A stretch of 5,959 nt of DNA from an uncultured Oscillospiraceae bacterium (GCA_934569215.1 CAKTKF010000087.1:1-5959), one strand, 5' to 3'; numbered from the stretch's first letter, positions 1 through 5,912 are shown. The notes: generated by a model from the sequence alone, not told the origin. A program made the numbers and translations.

Positions 1-1
1 T

Positions 2-370
2 CGCTGGGAGCGGGAGCAGGTGCGCCGGGAGCTTGCGGACGGAACCTACAGGCTGGACATCGACGTGGACATCGCCATGATGGTGGATTTCAAGGCCATT
101 TACAAAGTAGGGCAGGGGCACCTGACCCACGACCGTGAGGGCTTCACCCTCACGGGCTGCGACGGCCGTCTCCGCTACACCCAGAAGCCCACGGCCTCCT
201 ACGGCCTGTACGCCGACTACTACTGGTACGAGATCGCGGACACCATCTGCATCGGCGACAACCGGTGCCTGTATTACTGCTTCCCCAAGAAGGGCTGCCC
301 GGTGGCGAAGACCCGCCTTGCGGCGGAGGAGCTGTACAAGCTGTACAAAGCCGGAGTATTGGCAAAATGA
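2..370 (+). CDS. C-terminal part of a hypothetical protein, possibly the tail of an acyltransferase-like protein (5' end outside window)
   Basis: The frame is open from the first complete codon (RWEREQV...) to the TGA at 368-370, so about 122 C-terminal residues are visible and the gene starts upstream of the window. A GTG at 20 could be read as a start, but it has no Shine-Dalgarno site and the same frame runs on before it. The protein is rich in aromatic residues, with YGLYADYYWYEI and LYYCFPKKG stretches and an alternating strand-like pattern (GQGHLTHDREGFTLTGCDG), suggesting a small beta domain followed by a short C-terminal helix (AAEELYKLYKAG). From memory, similar tails occur at the C-terminus of clostridial proteins labelled 1-acyl-sn-glycerol-3-phosphate acyltransferase. 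No catalytic motif (such as HxxxxD) is in the visible part, so that is only a guess. It has no evident link to the peptide operon downstream. Confidence 0.7.
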   Translation, partial: RWEREQVRRELADGTYRLDIDVDIAMMVDFKAIYKVGQGHLTHDREGFTLTGCDGRLRYTQKPTASYGLYADYYWYEIADTICIGDNRCLYYCFPKKGCPVAKTRLAAEELYKLYKAGVLAK

Positions 371-497
371 CGGCGGGATAGGCGGATTTCTTCGGTAAAA
401 ACTGGTGGTTTTGGCTGAAAAGGTCATGGGCTTGACCGGCTGAATTTGTTCGATTATGCCAAATGCACAAAACCGACCAAACCGGTGGCCAATTGTT

Positions 498-561
498 GTG
501 AATTTTAATGAAAAGTTAAAAAACATTTGACATTCACACGCGGACAGTGCATAATAAAAGG
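498..561 (+). promoter_or_regulatory. sigma-A promoter of the oppA operon
   Basis: A perfect -35 TTGACA (527-532) is followed after 17 bp by CATAAT (550-555), five of six matches to the -10 consensus. The start of transcription is expected near 561-563. The 29 bp before the -35 (498-526) are almost all A/T with A and T runs, as in an UP element. This is the strongest promoter-like sequence in the window and fits high expression of the binding protein. Confidence 0.8.
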
Positions 562-597
562 GTGCAATCAGTCGGAATTCTATAGTAAGACCGACGC

Positions 598-623
598 ATT
601 GGCGGTACCGCCAATTTTCTTTT
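598..623 (+). terminator. Terminator-like palindromic hairpin in the oppA leader
   Basis: ATTGGCGGTACCGCCAAT (598-615) is a perfect 18-bp palindrome. As RNA it gives a 7-bp stem with a GTAC loop, directly followed by TTTCTTTT. This is the layout of an intrinsic terminator or attenuator about 40 nt into the transcript. The same sequence could instead be a repressor operator at the DNA level. The interrupted T-tract and short stem suggest that termination, if any, is partial. Confidence 0.45.
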
Positions 624-640
624 CCCATCCGGGAAAAGAA
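617..640 (+). promoter_or_regulatory. 10-bp perfect hairpin using the T-tract of the preceding hairpin
   Basis: TTCTTTTCCC (617-626) pairs fully with GGGAAAAGAA (631-640) around an ATCC loop. Its 5' arm is the pyrimidine tract that would be the U-tract of the hairpin at 598-615, so the two elements are physically linked. No T-run follows it, so it is not a terminator itself. Confidence 0.5.
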
Positions 641-656
641 TGTGTGCTGTAAGGCC

Positions 657-682
657 ATTGCCCTGCCGGACGGTGGGGCAGT
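657..682 (+). promoter_or_regulatory. Hairpin upstream of the oppA ribosome binding site
   Basis: TGCCCTGCC (659-667) pairs with GGTGGGGCA (672-680) around a GGAC loop, with two G-U pairs. It can be extended by T658-G681 and A657-T682. It ends 18 nt before the Shine-Dalgarno sequence and does not cover it. An mRNA-stabilising role is possible. Confidence 0.4.
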
Positions 683-700
683 TGTCATAAAAAATAAGAA

Positions 701-707
701 AAGGAGG
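701..707 (+). promoter_or_regulatory. Strong ribosome binding site of oppA
   Basis: AAGGAGG, a full anti-16S match, lies 11 nt before the ATG at 719 and is embedded in an A/T-rich, probably unpaired stretch. It is much stronger than the site in front of oppB. Confidence 0.85.
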
Positions 708-718
708 ATTTTTTCAAA

Positions 719-2923
719 ATGAAAAAGTTCAACAAGATCGTGAGTCTGCTGCTGGCTCTGGTCATGGTTCTGAGTCTGGCTGCCTGCGGCGGCAAGACCA
801 CCACCCCCAGCACCACTGCTCCCGTTGCCGCGACCGAGGCAACTGCGGCTGCTGAGTACGTAGACCCCTATGCCGACATTCGCGATGACTACGACGCTCT
901 GTCCGAAGCCATCTACAATGACGTGCTGGGCGACTTCATCGCGGCCTATGACGCCGGTAAGGCGGTCACTGACAATGTCTCCGAGCGTTACGCTCTGATG
1001 GCCATTGCCGAGGCCAAGCTGCTGGAGTCCGCCACCCTGATGCCCCTGACCGCAAAAGGCGGCAACTATGCCATCTCCCGTGTGGCTCCCTACACCTTTT
1101 CCAGTGTTCTGTGGGGCAATGACGCCCAGCGTTATCACAACGCCATCGTCACCACCGAGCCCATCAAGACCGCTGACCGTGACGAGCTGAAGGCTCTGTG
1201 GGCCGAGCTGAAGGGCACCGGCACCTACGCTGCCGAGGCTACCAAGCTGCTGGAGAGCAAGGGCTACACCATTAAGGACACCTACGCTCCCGGCGGCAAG
1301 TTCTCCTCCGATCCCCAGACCTGGGACATTCTGGCTACCTCCCGTGCTGCTGACGCCGAGGCCATTGTCAACACCTACGACGGCCTGGTGGAGTACGACT
1401 GCGAGAACGTCATGCAGCCCGCTCTGGCTGAGAGCTGGGAAGTTTCCGACGACGGCCTGACCTACACCTTCCACCTGCGTCAGGGCGCGAAGTGGGTCGA
1501 CTCTCAGGGCCGTGAGGTCGGCGAAGTGAAGGCTGACGACTTTGTTGCCGGTATGCAGCACATGATGGACGTCATGGGCGGCCTGGAGTACCTGATCGAG
1601 GGCATCATTGTCAATGCCAGCGAGTACATCTCCGGCGACGTCACCGACTTTGCTGAGGTCGGCGTCAAGGCCGTTGACGACTACACCGTCGAGTACACCC
1701 TCTGCCAGCCCACCTCCTTCTTCATGACCATGCTGGGCTACAATGTGTTTGCTCCTATGAGCCGCAGCTACTACGAGTCCAAGGGCGGCAAGTTCGGCGC
1801 CGACTTCGACAACTCCGCTGCTTCCTACACCTACGGCAAGACCCCCAGTGACATCGCTTACTGCGGTCCTTACCTGGTGTCCAACTTCACCTCCGAGAAC
1901 ACCATCGTGTTCACCGCGAACCCCGCTTACTGGAACAAGGACAACATCACCATCAAGACCCTGACCTGGCTGTACAACGACGGCCAGGACGCTCTGAAGG
2001 CCTACAACGACACCATGTCCGGCGTTCTGGACGGCGCCGGCCTGAACGCCTCCGCTGCTGAGCAGGCCAAGACCGACGGCGTGTTTGACACCCTGGCTTA
2101 CGTTTCCGCCACCGACGCGACTACCTTCAGCGCGTTCCTGAACGTCAACCGTGCCGCTACCTCCAACGTCAATGACGGCTCCGTCGTCTCTCCCAAAGAT
2201 GGCGACGAGGAGGCTATGACCCGTACCCACGCTGCCTTCCTGAACGTCCACTTCCGCCGCGCCATCATGTTTGCGCTGGATCGTGCCACCTACAACGCTC
2301 AGACCGTTGGTGAAGATCTGAAGTACGCTTCCATGGTCAACACCTACACCCCCGGCAACTTCGTGTCTCTGGAAGAGGACACCACCGTTGACATCAACGG
2401 CACTGCCACCACCTTCCCCGCCGGCACCTACTACGGCGCCATCGTGCAGGCTCAGATCGACGCTGACGGCCTGACCATCAAGGTGTGGGATCCCGAGGCC
2501 GAAGGCGGCGTTGGTTCCTCCACTCAGTTTGACGGCTGGTACAACCCCGATGAGGCTGCTGCCGAGCTGGCCACCGCTGTTGAAGAGCTGGCTGCTGAGG
2601 GCGTCGAGGTTTCCGCTGAGAACCCCATCTACATGGATATCCCCTACTTCTCCGGTTCCGAAGCTTACGGCAACCGCGCCAATGCCCTGAAGAAGTCCAT
2701 TGAGACTGTCCTGGGCGGCGCCGTGATCGTCAACCTGGTTGAGTGCGTTGATTCCAACGCCTGGTACTACGCCGGCTACTACACCGACTTCGGTTATGAA
2801 GCCAACTACGACTTCTACGATGTCTCCGGCTGGGGCCCCGACTACGGCGATCCTCAGACCTATCTGGATACTTTCCTGCCCGATTACTCCGGCTACATGG
2901 TCAAGTGCATCGGCCTGTTCTAA
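719..2923 (+). CDS. oppA: Oligopeptide-binding lipoprotein (SBP family 5, AmiA/AliA-like), apparently circularly permuted
   Basis: Extracellular peptide-capture component of an ABC importer. Residues 1-23 are a lipoprotein signal (MKKFNK, hydrophobic core, lipobox L20-A-A-C23), followed by a Thr/Ala-rich linker to ~50. Family-5 signatures are clear: PALAESWEVSDDGLTYTF (234-251), GAKWVDSQG, VGVKAVDDYTVEYTL (314-328), YCGPYLV (381-387), HFRRAIMFALDR (511-522) and GWGPDYGDPQTYLD (704-717). Asp708 corresponds to the E. coli OppA aspartate that holds the peptide N-terminus. The order is unusual. Residues ~55-183, including SERYALMAIAEAKLLESATLMPL and SRVAPYTF, resemble the C-terminal part of AmiA/AliA. 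The usual N-terminal start (SSDPQTWDI, 196-204) follows, and the protein stops 17 residues after the TYLD motif instead of ~120-150. Start choice is supported by the signal peptide and strong SD. The role as binding protein is secure; peptide specificity cannot be read. Confidence 0.92.
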   Translation: MKKFNKIVSLLLALVMVLSLAACGGKTTTPSTTAPVAATEATAAAEYVDPYADIRDDYDALSEAIYNDVLGDFIAAYDAGKAVTDNVSERYALMAIAEAKLLESATLMPLTAKGGNYAISRVAPYTFSSVLWGNDAQRYHNAIVTTEPIKTADRDELKALWAELKGTGTYAAEATKLLESKGYTIKDTYAPGGKFSSDPQTWDILATSRAADAEAIVNTYDGLVEYDCENVMQPALAESWEVSDDGLTYTFHLRQGAKWVDSQGREVGEVKADDFVAGMQHMMDVMGGLEYLIEGIIVNASEYISGDVTDFAEVGVKAVDDYTVEYTLCQPTSFFMTMLGYNVFAPMSRSYYESKGGKFGADFDNSAASYTYGKTPSDIAYCGPYLVSNFTSENTIVFTANPAYWNKDNITIKTLTWLYNDGQDALKAYNDTMSGVLDGAGLNASAAEQAKTDGVFDTLAYVSATDATTFSAFLNVNRAATSNVNDGSVVSPKDGDEEAMTRTHAAFLNVHFRRAIMFALDRATYNAQTVGEDLKYASMVNTYTPGNFVSLEEDTTVDINGTATTFPAGTYYGAIVQAQIDADGLTIKVWDPEAEGGVGSSTQFDGWYNPDEAAAELATAVEELAAEGVEVSAENPIYMDIPYFSGSEAYGNRANALKKSIETVLGGAVIVNLVECVDSNAWYYAGYYTDFGYEANYDFYDVSGWGPDYGDPQTYLDTFLPDYSGYMVKCIGLF

Positions 2924-2957
2924 GAGCCTGATTGGTCGATTTCGGTAATTCAAAACA

Positions 2958-2992
2958 CGGTGGAGGATGGACTTCGCGTCCATCCTCCATCG
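2958..2992 (+). terminator. Strong hairpin behind oppA; attenuator or mRNA 3'-end stabiliser
   Basis: TGGAGGATGGAC (2961-2972) pairs perfectly with GTCCATCCTCCA (2978-2989) around TTCGC, and three further pairs (one G-U) lengthen the stem to 15 bp. It lies 34 nt after the oppA stop. No T-run follows on the + strand, so it is not a classical intrinsic terminator in this direction. A processing or decay-blocking role between a highly expressed binding-protein gene and its permease genes is the likeliest reading. Confidence 0.6.
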
Positions 2993-3024
2993 GTGCATCC
3001 AATGACACCGAAGAAAAGCATGCA

Positions 3025-3121
3025 TAGAGCGCTGCCCTCAGCGTTCCGCACTGCAATTTGGGAGGCTTTCGACTTTTTTTCGAGGCTTTCCGGGCGCGAA
3101 TCCGCTGAGGGCAGCGCTTTA
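3025..3121. repeat. 97-bp element with 16-bp perfect terminal inverted repeats; MITE-like
   Basis: AGCGCTGCCCTCAGCG (3028-3043) is matched exactly by its reverse complement at 3103-3118. Including a G-T pair and two further pairs, the arms reach 19 bp (3025-3043 and 3103-3121). The ends read TA-GAGCGC...GCGCTT-TA, as expected of elements inserting at TA. The 59-bp interior has a T7 run and a 9-bp direct repeat GAGGCTTTC at 3062-3070 and 3082-3090. It is too small to encode a transposase, so a non-autonomous element or dispersed intergenic repeat is inferred. A single window cannot show copy number. Confidence 0.5.
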
Positions 3122-3146
3122 CCGTGGGCGCTGATACTCACTTTCA

Positions 3147-3171
3147 ATAAAACGGTTAAAAACCGTTTTAT
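3147..3171. repeat. 11-bp perfect inverted repeat with AAA loop
   Basis: ATAAAACGGTT (3147-3157) and AACCGTTTTAT (3161-3171) pair completely. The inner CGGTT/AACCG stem followed by TTTTA could be a weak terminator, but the stem is AT-rich and the T-run is only four long. Confidence 0.45.
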
Positions 3172-3172
3172 C

Positions 3173-3193
3173 CGGCTGCTGTTTCAGCAGCCG
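3173..3193. repeat. 9-bp perfect hairpin CGGCTGCTG/CAGCAGCCG
   Basis: CGGCTGCTG (3173-3181) pairs with CAGCAGCCG (3185-3193) around TTT. It starts one base after the preceding inverted repeat, so the two form a tandem hairpin pair. An A-run follows rather than a T-run, so it is not a + strand terminator. Confidence 0.45.
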
Positions 3194-3233
3194 CAAAAAA
3201 CGCAAGTCCATACATTTCTCGCCGCTGCCGCGG

Positions 3234-3276
3234 CCTGCGAAGGATTCGCAGGATAAAATGGTGTTCACCATTTATC
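3234..3276. repeat. Second tandem hairpin pair before oppB
   Basis: CCTGCGAA (3234-3241) pairs with TTCGCAGG (3245-3252) around GGA. Next, AAATGGTG (3256-3263) pairs with CACCATTT (3266-3273), and the stem can run on through GATA/TATC with one bulged A. The end of the second hairpin is 62 nt before the oppB start. Confidence 0.4.
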
Positions 3277-3338
3277 GGGAAATCGTACGAACGGCAGGCA
3301 ACTGCCCTTCTATCACCGAATGAGATGAGAGATGTTCT

Positions 3339-4916
3339 ATGACGAGATATTTGATTAACCGAATCCTTCGGGGTATTTTCTCGATGGTAATCGTGGTCGG
3401 CATCGTCATGGTGATGGTCTACTCCGCACTGGACCGGAACCTGATTTTTGCCGCCGACTCCATGTATACCCGCGTGAAGTCCAACGCCAAGGAAGTATAC
3501 ATGATGCAGCAGTGGGAACGCTACGGCTATGTGGATTACGTTCCCTACTCGGACTATATGCGCCAGCTTGTCCGTGACGACGAGATCACCCAGGAGCAGT
3601 ACAGCGCTGCCATCACCTTTGGCAACAAGGCGAGCCAGGACAGCGACGAGGCCGCGGAGTTTATCCGGCGCTTCACCGAGGAATACGAATCCAAGGGCTA
3701 CAAGGTCGTCCGTCTGGACGGCAAAATGAAAGGCAAGACCAAGAAATATCAGGACGGCGGCGAGCCGCGCCTGTACGCCTACAGGAACATTCCCGTTCTC
3801 ATGCGTCTTGTCAACTACTTCAAAGGCCTGATCACCGTGGATAACATCCACTATGTGGAGGATGAGATCGAGGATCGGGGCATTACCTTCACCCTCCGTG
3901 ACCCGGTTTACGGCGGCGAAAAGTTCTCGCCAGCGGTGATGGGTACGGGTACGCAGTATAAGTACCTGTTCTATTTCGATGATTCCTTCCCCTTCATTCA
4001 CCAGAACCTGGTGAAGATCAACCTGGGTCTTTCCTACTCCATCCGCCAGGGCATTGACGTGTTCCAGACCATGACGGAATCCCAGGGTTCCTATGCCTAT
4101 TCCACCGTGACCTATCCCACCGGGATGGTCTCCGAGTCGGCCGACGACCTGCACTCGGCTTCCTATATCTCCGGCTCTCTTGCCGGCGGCGGCCCCGTGG
4201 TCAAGGCCAGCTTTGTGGATGATTACACCAACATTTCCACAAATAAGAACGGCATGTCCAAGATCGGCTACTCCTTCACCATCGGCATCATCGCCGTGTT
4301 CCTTTCCTACCTGATCGGTGTCCCGGTGGGCATCATCATGGCGCTGCGGAAGGATAAGCTCCTGGATCACATCGGCACGTTCTATATTGTGTTTATTACC
4401 GCGGTTCCTTCCCTTGCCTATATTTTCCTGTTCAAGTCTCTGGGCGGCAGATTCGGATTGCCCACGACCTTTGATATGGAGAATCCCACCTGGCTTATGT
4501 ATGTGCTGCCCATCATCTCCCTGTCCCTGCCCTCCATCGCCAACCTGATGAAGTGGCTGCGGCGGTATATGATCGATCAGATGAACTCCGATTACGTCAA
4601 GTTCGCCCGGAGCGGCGGCCTGTCCGAAGGGGAAATTTTCCGGAAGCACATTCTGAAAAACGCCATCATTCCCATTGTCCATGACATCCCCGCCAGCATC
4701 CTGTTCGCCCTCACCGGTGCGATCATCACCGAGCGGGTGTACGTGGTTCCCGGTGTCGGCAACATGCTGACCCGCGCCATCAACGCTTACGACAACGGCG
4801 TGATCGTCGGTATGGTTCTCTTTTATGCCGTGCTGACCGTGACCTCCGTCATCCTGGGCGACGTGCTGATGTCCGTTCTGGACCCCAGAATTTCCTTTAC
4901 GGCAAAAGCGAGGTAA
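3339..4916 (+). CDS. oppB: Oligopeptide ABC transporter permease, OppB/AmiC type with large external loop
   Basis: One of two channel-forming membrane subunits of the peptide importer. TM1 is at ~9-29. A long hydrophilic region (~30-308) follows and should lie outside the cell. Then come five helices near 309-333, 344-367, 386-404, 446-466 and 486-512. The cytoplasmic EAA loop that docks the ATPase is at 418-445 (DYVKFARSGGLSEGEIFRKH...). The C-terminal LGDVLMSVLDPRI is typical of the family. At 525 aa it is far longer than E. coli OppB (~306 aa) but close to pneumococcal AmiC (~498 aa), which has a similar insertion, so this is a family trait and not a fusion. The start MTRYLINRILRG matches the AmiC N-terminus, although the upstream GAGA-type SD is weak. 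It sits 6 bp before oppC. Confidence 0.92.
   Translation: MTRYLINRILRGIFSMVIVVGIVMVMVYSALDRNLIFAADSMYTRVKSNAKEVYMMQQWERYGYVDYVPYSDYMRQLVRDDEITQEQYSAAITFGNKASQDSDEAAEFIRRFTEEYESKGYKVVRLDGKMKGKTKKYQDGGEPRLYAYRNIPVLMRLVNYFKGLITVDNIHYVEDEIEDRGITFTLRDPVYGGEKFSPAVMGTGTQYKYLFYFDDSFPFIHQNLVKINLGLSYSIRQGIDVFQTMTESQGSYAYSTVTYPTGMVSESADDLHSASYISGSLAGGGPVVKASFVDDYTNISTNKNGMSKIGYSFTIGIIAVFLSYLIGVPVGIIMALRKDKLLDHIGTFYIVFITAVPSLAYIFLFKSLGGRFGLPTTFDMENPTWLMYVLPIISLSLPSIANLMKWLRRYMIDQMNSDYVKFARSGGLSEGEIFRKHILKNAIIPIVHDIPASILFALTGAIITERVYVVPGVGNMLTRAINAYDNGVIVGMVLFYAVLTVTSVILGDVLMSVLDPRISFTAKAR
4910..4914 (+). promoter_or_regulatory. Ribosome binding site of oppC inside the end of oppB
   Basis: GAGGT overlaps the last oppB codons and its stop codon and lies 8 nt before the ATG at 4923. 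Translation of the two permease genes is probably coupled. Confidence 0.6.
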
Positions 4917-4922
4917 CCGACT

Positions 4923-5912
4923 ATGAACGAGAAAAAAATTGATTTAAGCGATCTGAATATGACGGACGAGGAGCTGTTTGCCCCCGTCAACCACGACGAG
5001 CTGGAATCCGAACGGATCACCGCCCCCCGGTATTCCTATTGGCATTCCGTGTTCCGTGTGTTTTTTAAGAAGAAGATCAACATTGTGCTGCTGCTGATTC
5101 TGGCAGTGCTGCTGCTGTTCACCTATGTCTACCCCGTGATCATCCACTATGACGCGGCGGTGGATCCCTATATCAACCTGATGGACTCTACGGCCAAGCA
5201 CTTAGGCCCCAAGGCCGCCATGGCGAAGTTCGGCAGCAACATCCACTGGATTTTCGGCAGCGGCTCCGCCGGTCAGTCCACCTTTGACGCCGTGTGGTAC
5301 GGTTCCAGCATTTCCGTTTCTCTGGCACTGGTTTGCGCCCTCATCAACATGACCGTGGGCGTTGTGATCGGCGCCGTCTGGGGCTTCAGCAAGAAAGTGG
5401 ACCTGTTCATGACGGAGGTTTACAACGTCATTGCCAACATCCCCAGCATTCTGCTGATCTCCGTCATCGTGCTGATTATGTCCGCTTCCTTCTGGACGAT
5501 GGTCTTCGCCTTGACCATCACCGGCTGGATCGGCATCGCCTACTTTATCCGCACCCAGGTCATCATCATCCGCGACCGGGAGTACAACCTGGCTTCCCGG
5601 TGCCTGGGTACACCCATCACCCGCATCGCGTCGAAGAATATTCTGCCCTTCATGACCTCCGTCATCGTGACCCTGGCCGCGGCGGAAATCCCCTCCTATA
5701 CTTCCTATGAGGTGTTCCTGAGCTACATCGGCATGGGTCTTAAGGACATGTCCCTGGGCAAGCTGATCGAGGCTTCCCAGAATGCCATGCAGACTCCCGG
5801 CTGGGAGATCGAATTCTGGACGCCTGTGGCCGTTGCCTCCATCATCACCGTCGTGCTGTATGTGGTTGGTCAGAATCTGGGCGACGCTTCCGACCCCAGA
5901 ACCCATATGTAA
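4923..5912 (+). CDS. oppC: Oligopeptide ABC transporter permease, OppC/AmiD type
   Basis: Second membrane subunit, pairing with OppB. The 329-aa length is near that of AmiD (~308). A cytoplasmic N-terminal tail holds the conserved APRYSYWHSVFRVFFKKK (34-51), as in AmiD (APAYSYWKSVMRQFLKKK from memory). TM1 is at ~53-75. The periplasmic-side motif NIHWIFGSGSAGQSTFDAVWYG is a variant of the family's HWFGTDxxGxDxFxxxxYG. Further helices lie at ~127-151, 165-186, 189-210, 243-268 and 300-318. The EAA loop is at 220-242 (YNLASRCLGTPITRIASKNILP). The C-terminus GQNLGDASDPRTHM is nearly identical to that of AmiD. An insertion at ~80-105 between TM1 and the HWxFG motif (INLMDSTAKHLGPKAAMAKF) explains the slightly greater length. 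It starts 6 bp after oppB and ends 12 bp before the next gene. Confidence 0.94.
   Translation: MNEKKIDLSDLNMTDEELFAPVNHDELESERITAPRYSYWHSVFRVFFKKKINIVLLLILAVLLLFTYVYPVIIHYDAAVDPYINLMDSTAKHLGPKAAMAKFGSNIHWIFGSGSAGQSTFDAVWYGSSISVSLALVCALINMTVGVVIGAVWGFSKKVDLFMTEVYNVIANIPSILLISVIVLIMSASFWTMVFALTITGWIGIAYFIRTQVIIIRDREYNLASRCLGTPITRIASKNILPFMTSVIVTLAAAEIPSYTSYEVFLSYIGMGLKDMSLGKLIEASQNAMQTPGWEIEFWTPVAVASIITVVLYVVGQNLGDASDPRTHM

Larger units (their letters stand above)
371..718. other. Intergenic region between the partial gene and oppA
   Basis: This 348-bp stretch holds no convincing gene. Its first part (371-497) is mixed-composition spacer without a clear terminator for the upstream gene; the only hairpin seen, GGTCA/TGACC at 422-437, is short and lacks a T-tract. 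From 498 on it becomes AT-rich, then carries the oppA promoter and a structured leader, each listed separately. Confidence 0.8.
562..718 (+). promoter_or_regulatory. Structured 5' leader of oppA
   Basis: About 157 nt lie between the predicted transcription start and the oppA ATG. They fold on paper into a series of hairpins: GTCGG/CCGAC (571-575 with 591-595, plus an inner TCT/AGA), a palindromic hairpin at 598-615, a 10-bp hairpin at 617-640 and a 9- to 11-bp hairpin at 657-682. An unstructured A-rich linker with the ribosome binding site follows. I do not recognise a known riboswitch or T-box. The number of helices suggests transcript stability or attenuation control, but this is inference. 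Confidence 0.5.
2924..3338. other. 415-bp non-coding, hairpin-rich gap between oppA and oppB
   Basis: No reading frame here has a ribosome binding site, protein-like composition or family motif. In particular, no remnant of a normal SBP C-terminus is seen. The gap contains at least six inverted repeats, listed separately, and no convincing promoter: TAAAAT at 3254-3259 lacks a -35. oppB is therefore most likely transcribed by read-through from the oppA promoter, with the hairpins setting the ratio. Confidence 0.7.

Noticed and set aside
20..370. The upstream gene as a complete 116-aa protein starting at GTG 20
   Set aside because: The frame continues in protein-like sequence (RWEREQ) to the window edge, and there is no ribosome binding site before the GTG, so a larger gene cut by the window is more likely.
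422..437. GGTCA/TGACC hairpin as terminator of the upstream gene
   Set aside because: The stem is only 5 bp, the loop 6 nt, and no T-tract follows.
501..517. CodY-like box (AATTTTAATGAAAAGTT) before the -35
   Set aside because: The best 15-base alignment to AATTTTCWGAAAATT has four mismatches, and the stretch is AT-rich, as UP elements are. A chance match is likely, though CodY control of opp genes is known in other Firmicutes.
2960..3256. 98-codon + strand open frame in the oppA-oppB gap
   Set aside because: It starts with GTG inside a hairpin, has no ribosome binding site and runs straight through several inverted repeats. Its composition is not protein-like.
2844..3338. A frameshift or premature stop truncating oppA, with the normal C-terminus downstream
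   Set aside because: No frame of the 415-bp gap encodes anything like an SBP C-terminus, and the matching segment is found at the N-terminus of the same protein. Permutation explains the end better than decay.
3168..4682. 504-codon open frame on the minus strand opposite oppB
   Set aside because: It is rich in His, Gly, Asp and Ile with no family motif, as expected when the GC-rich third positions of oppB are read backwards. It runs into the hairpin region and has no convincing ribosome binding site. oppB is a clear permease.
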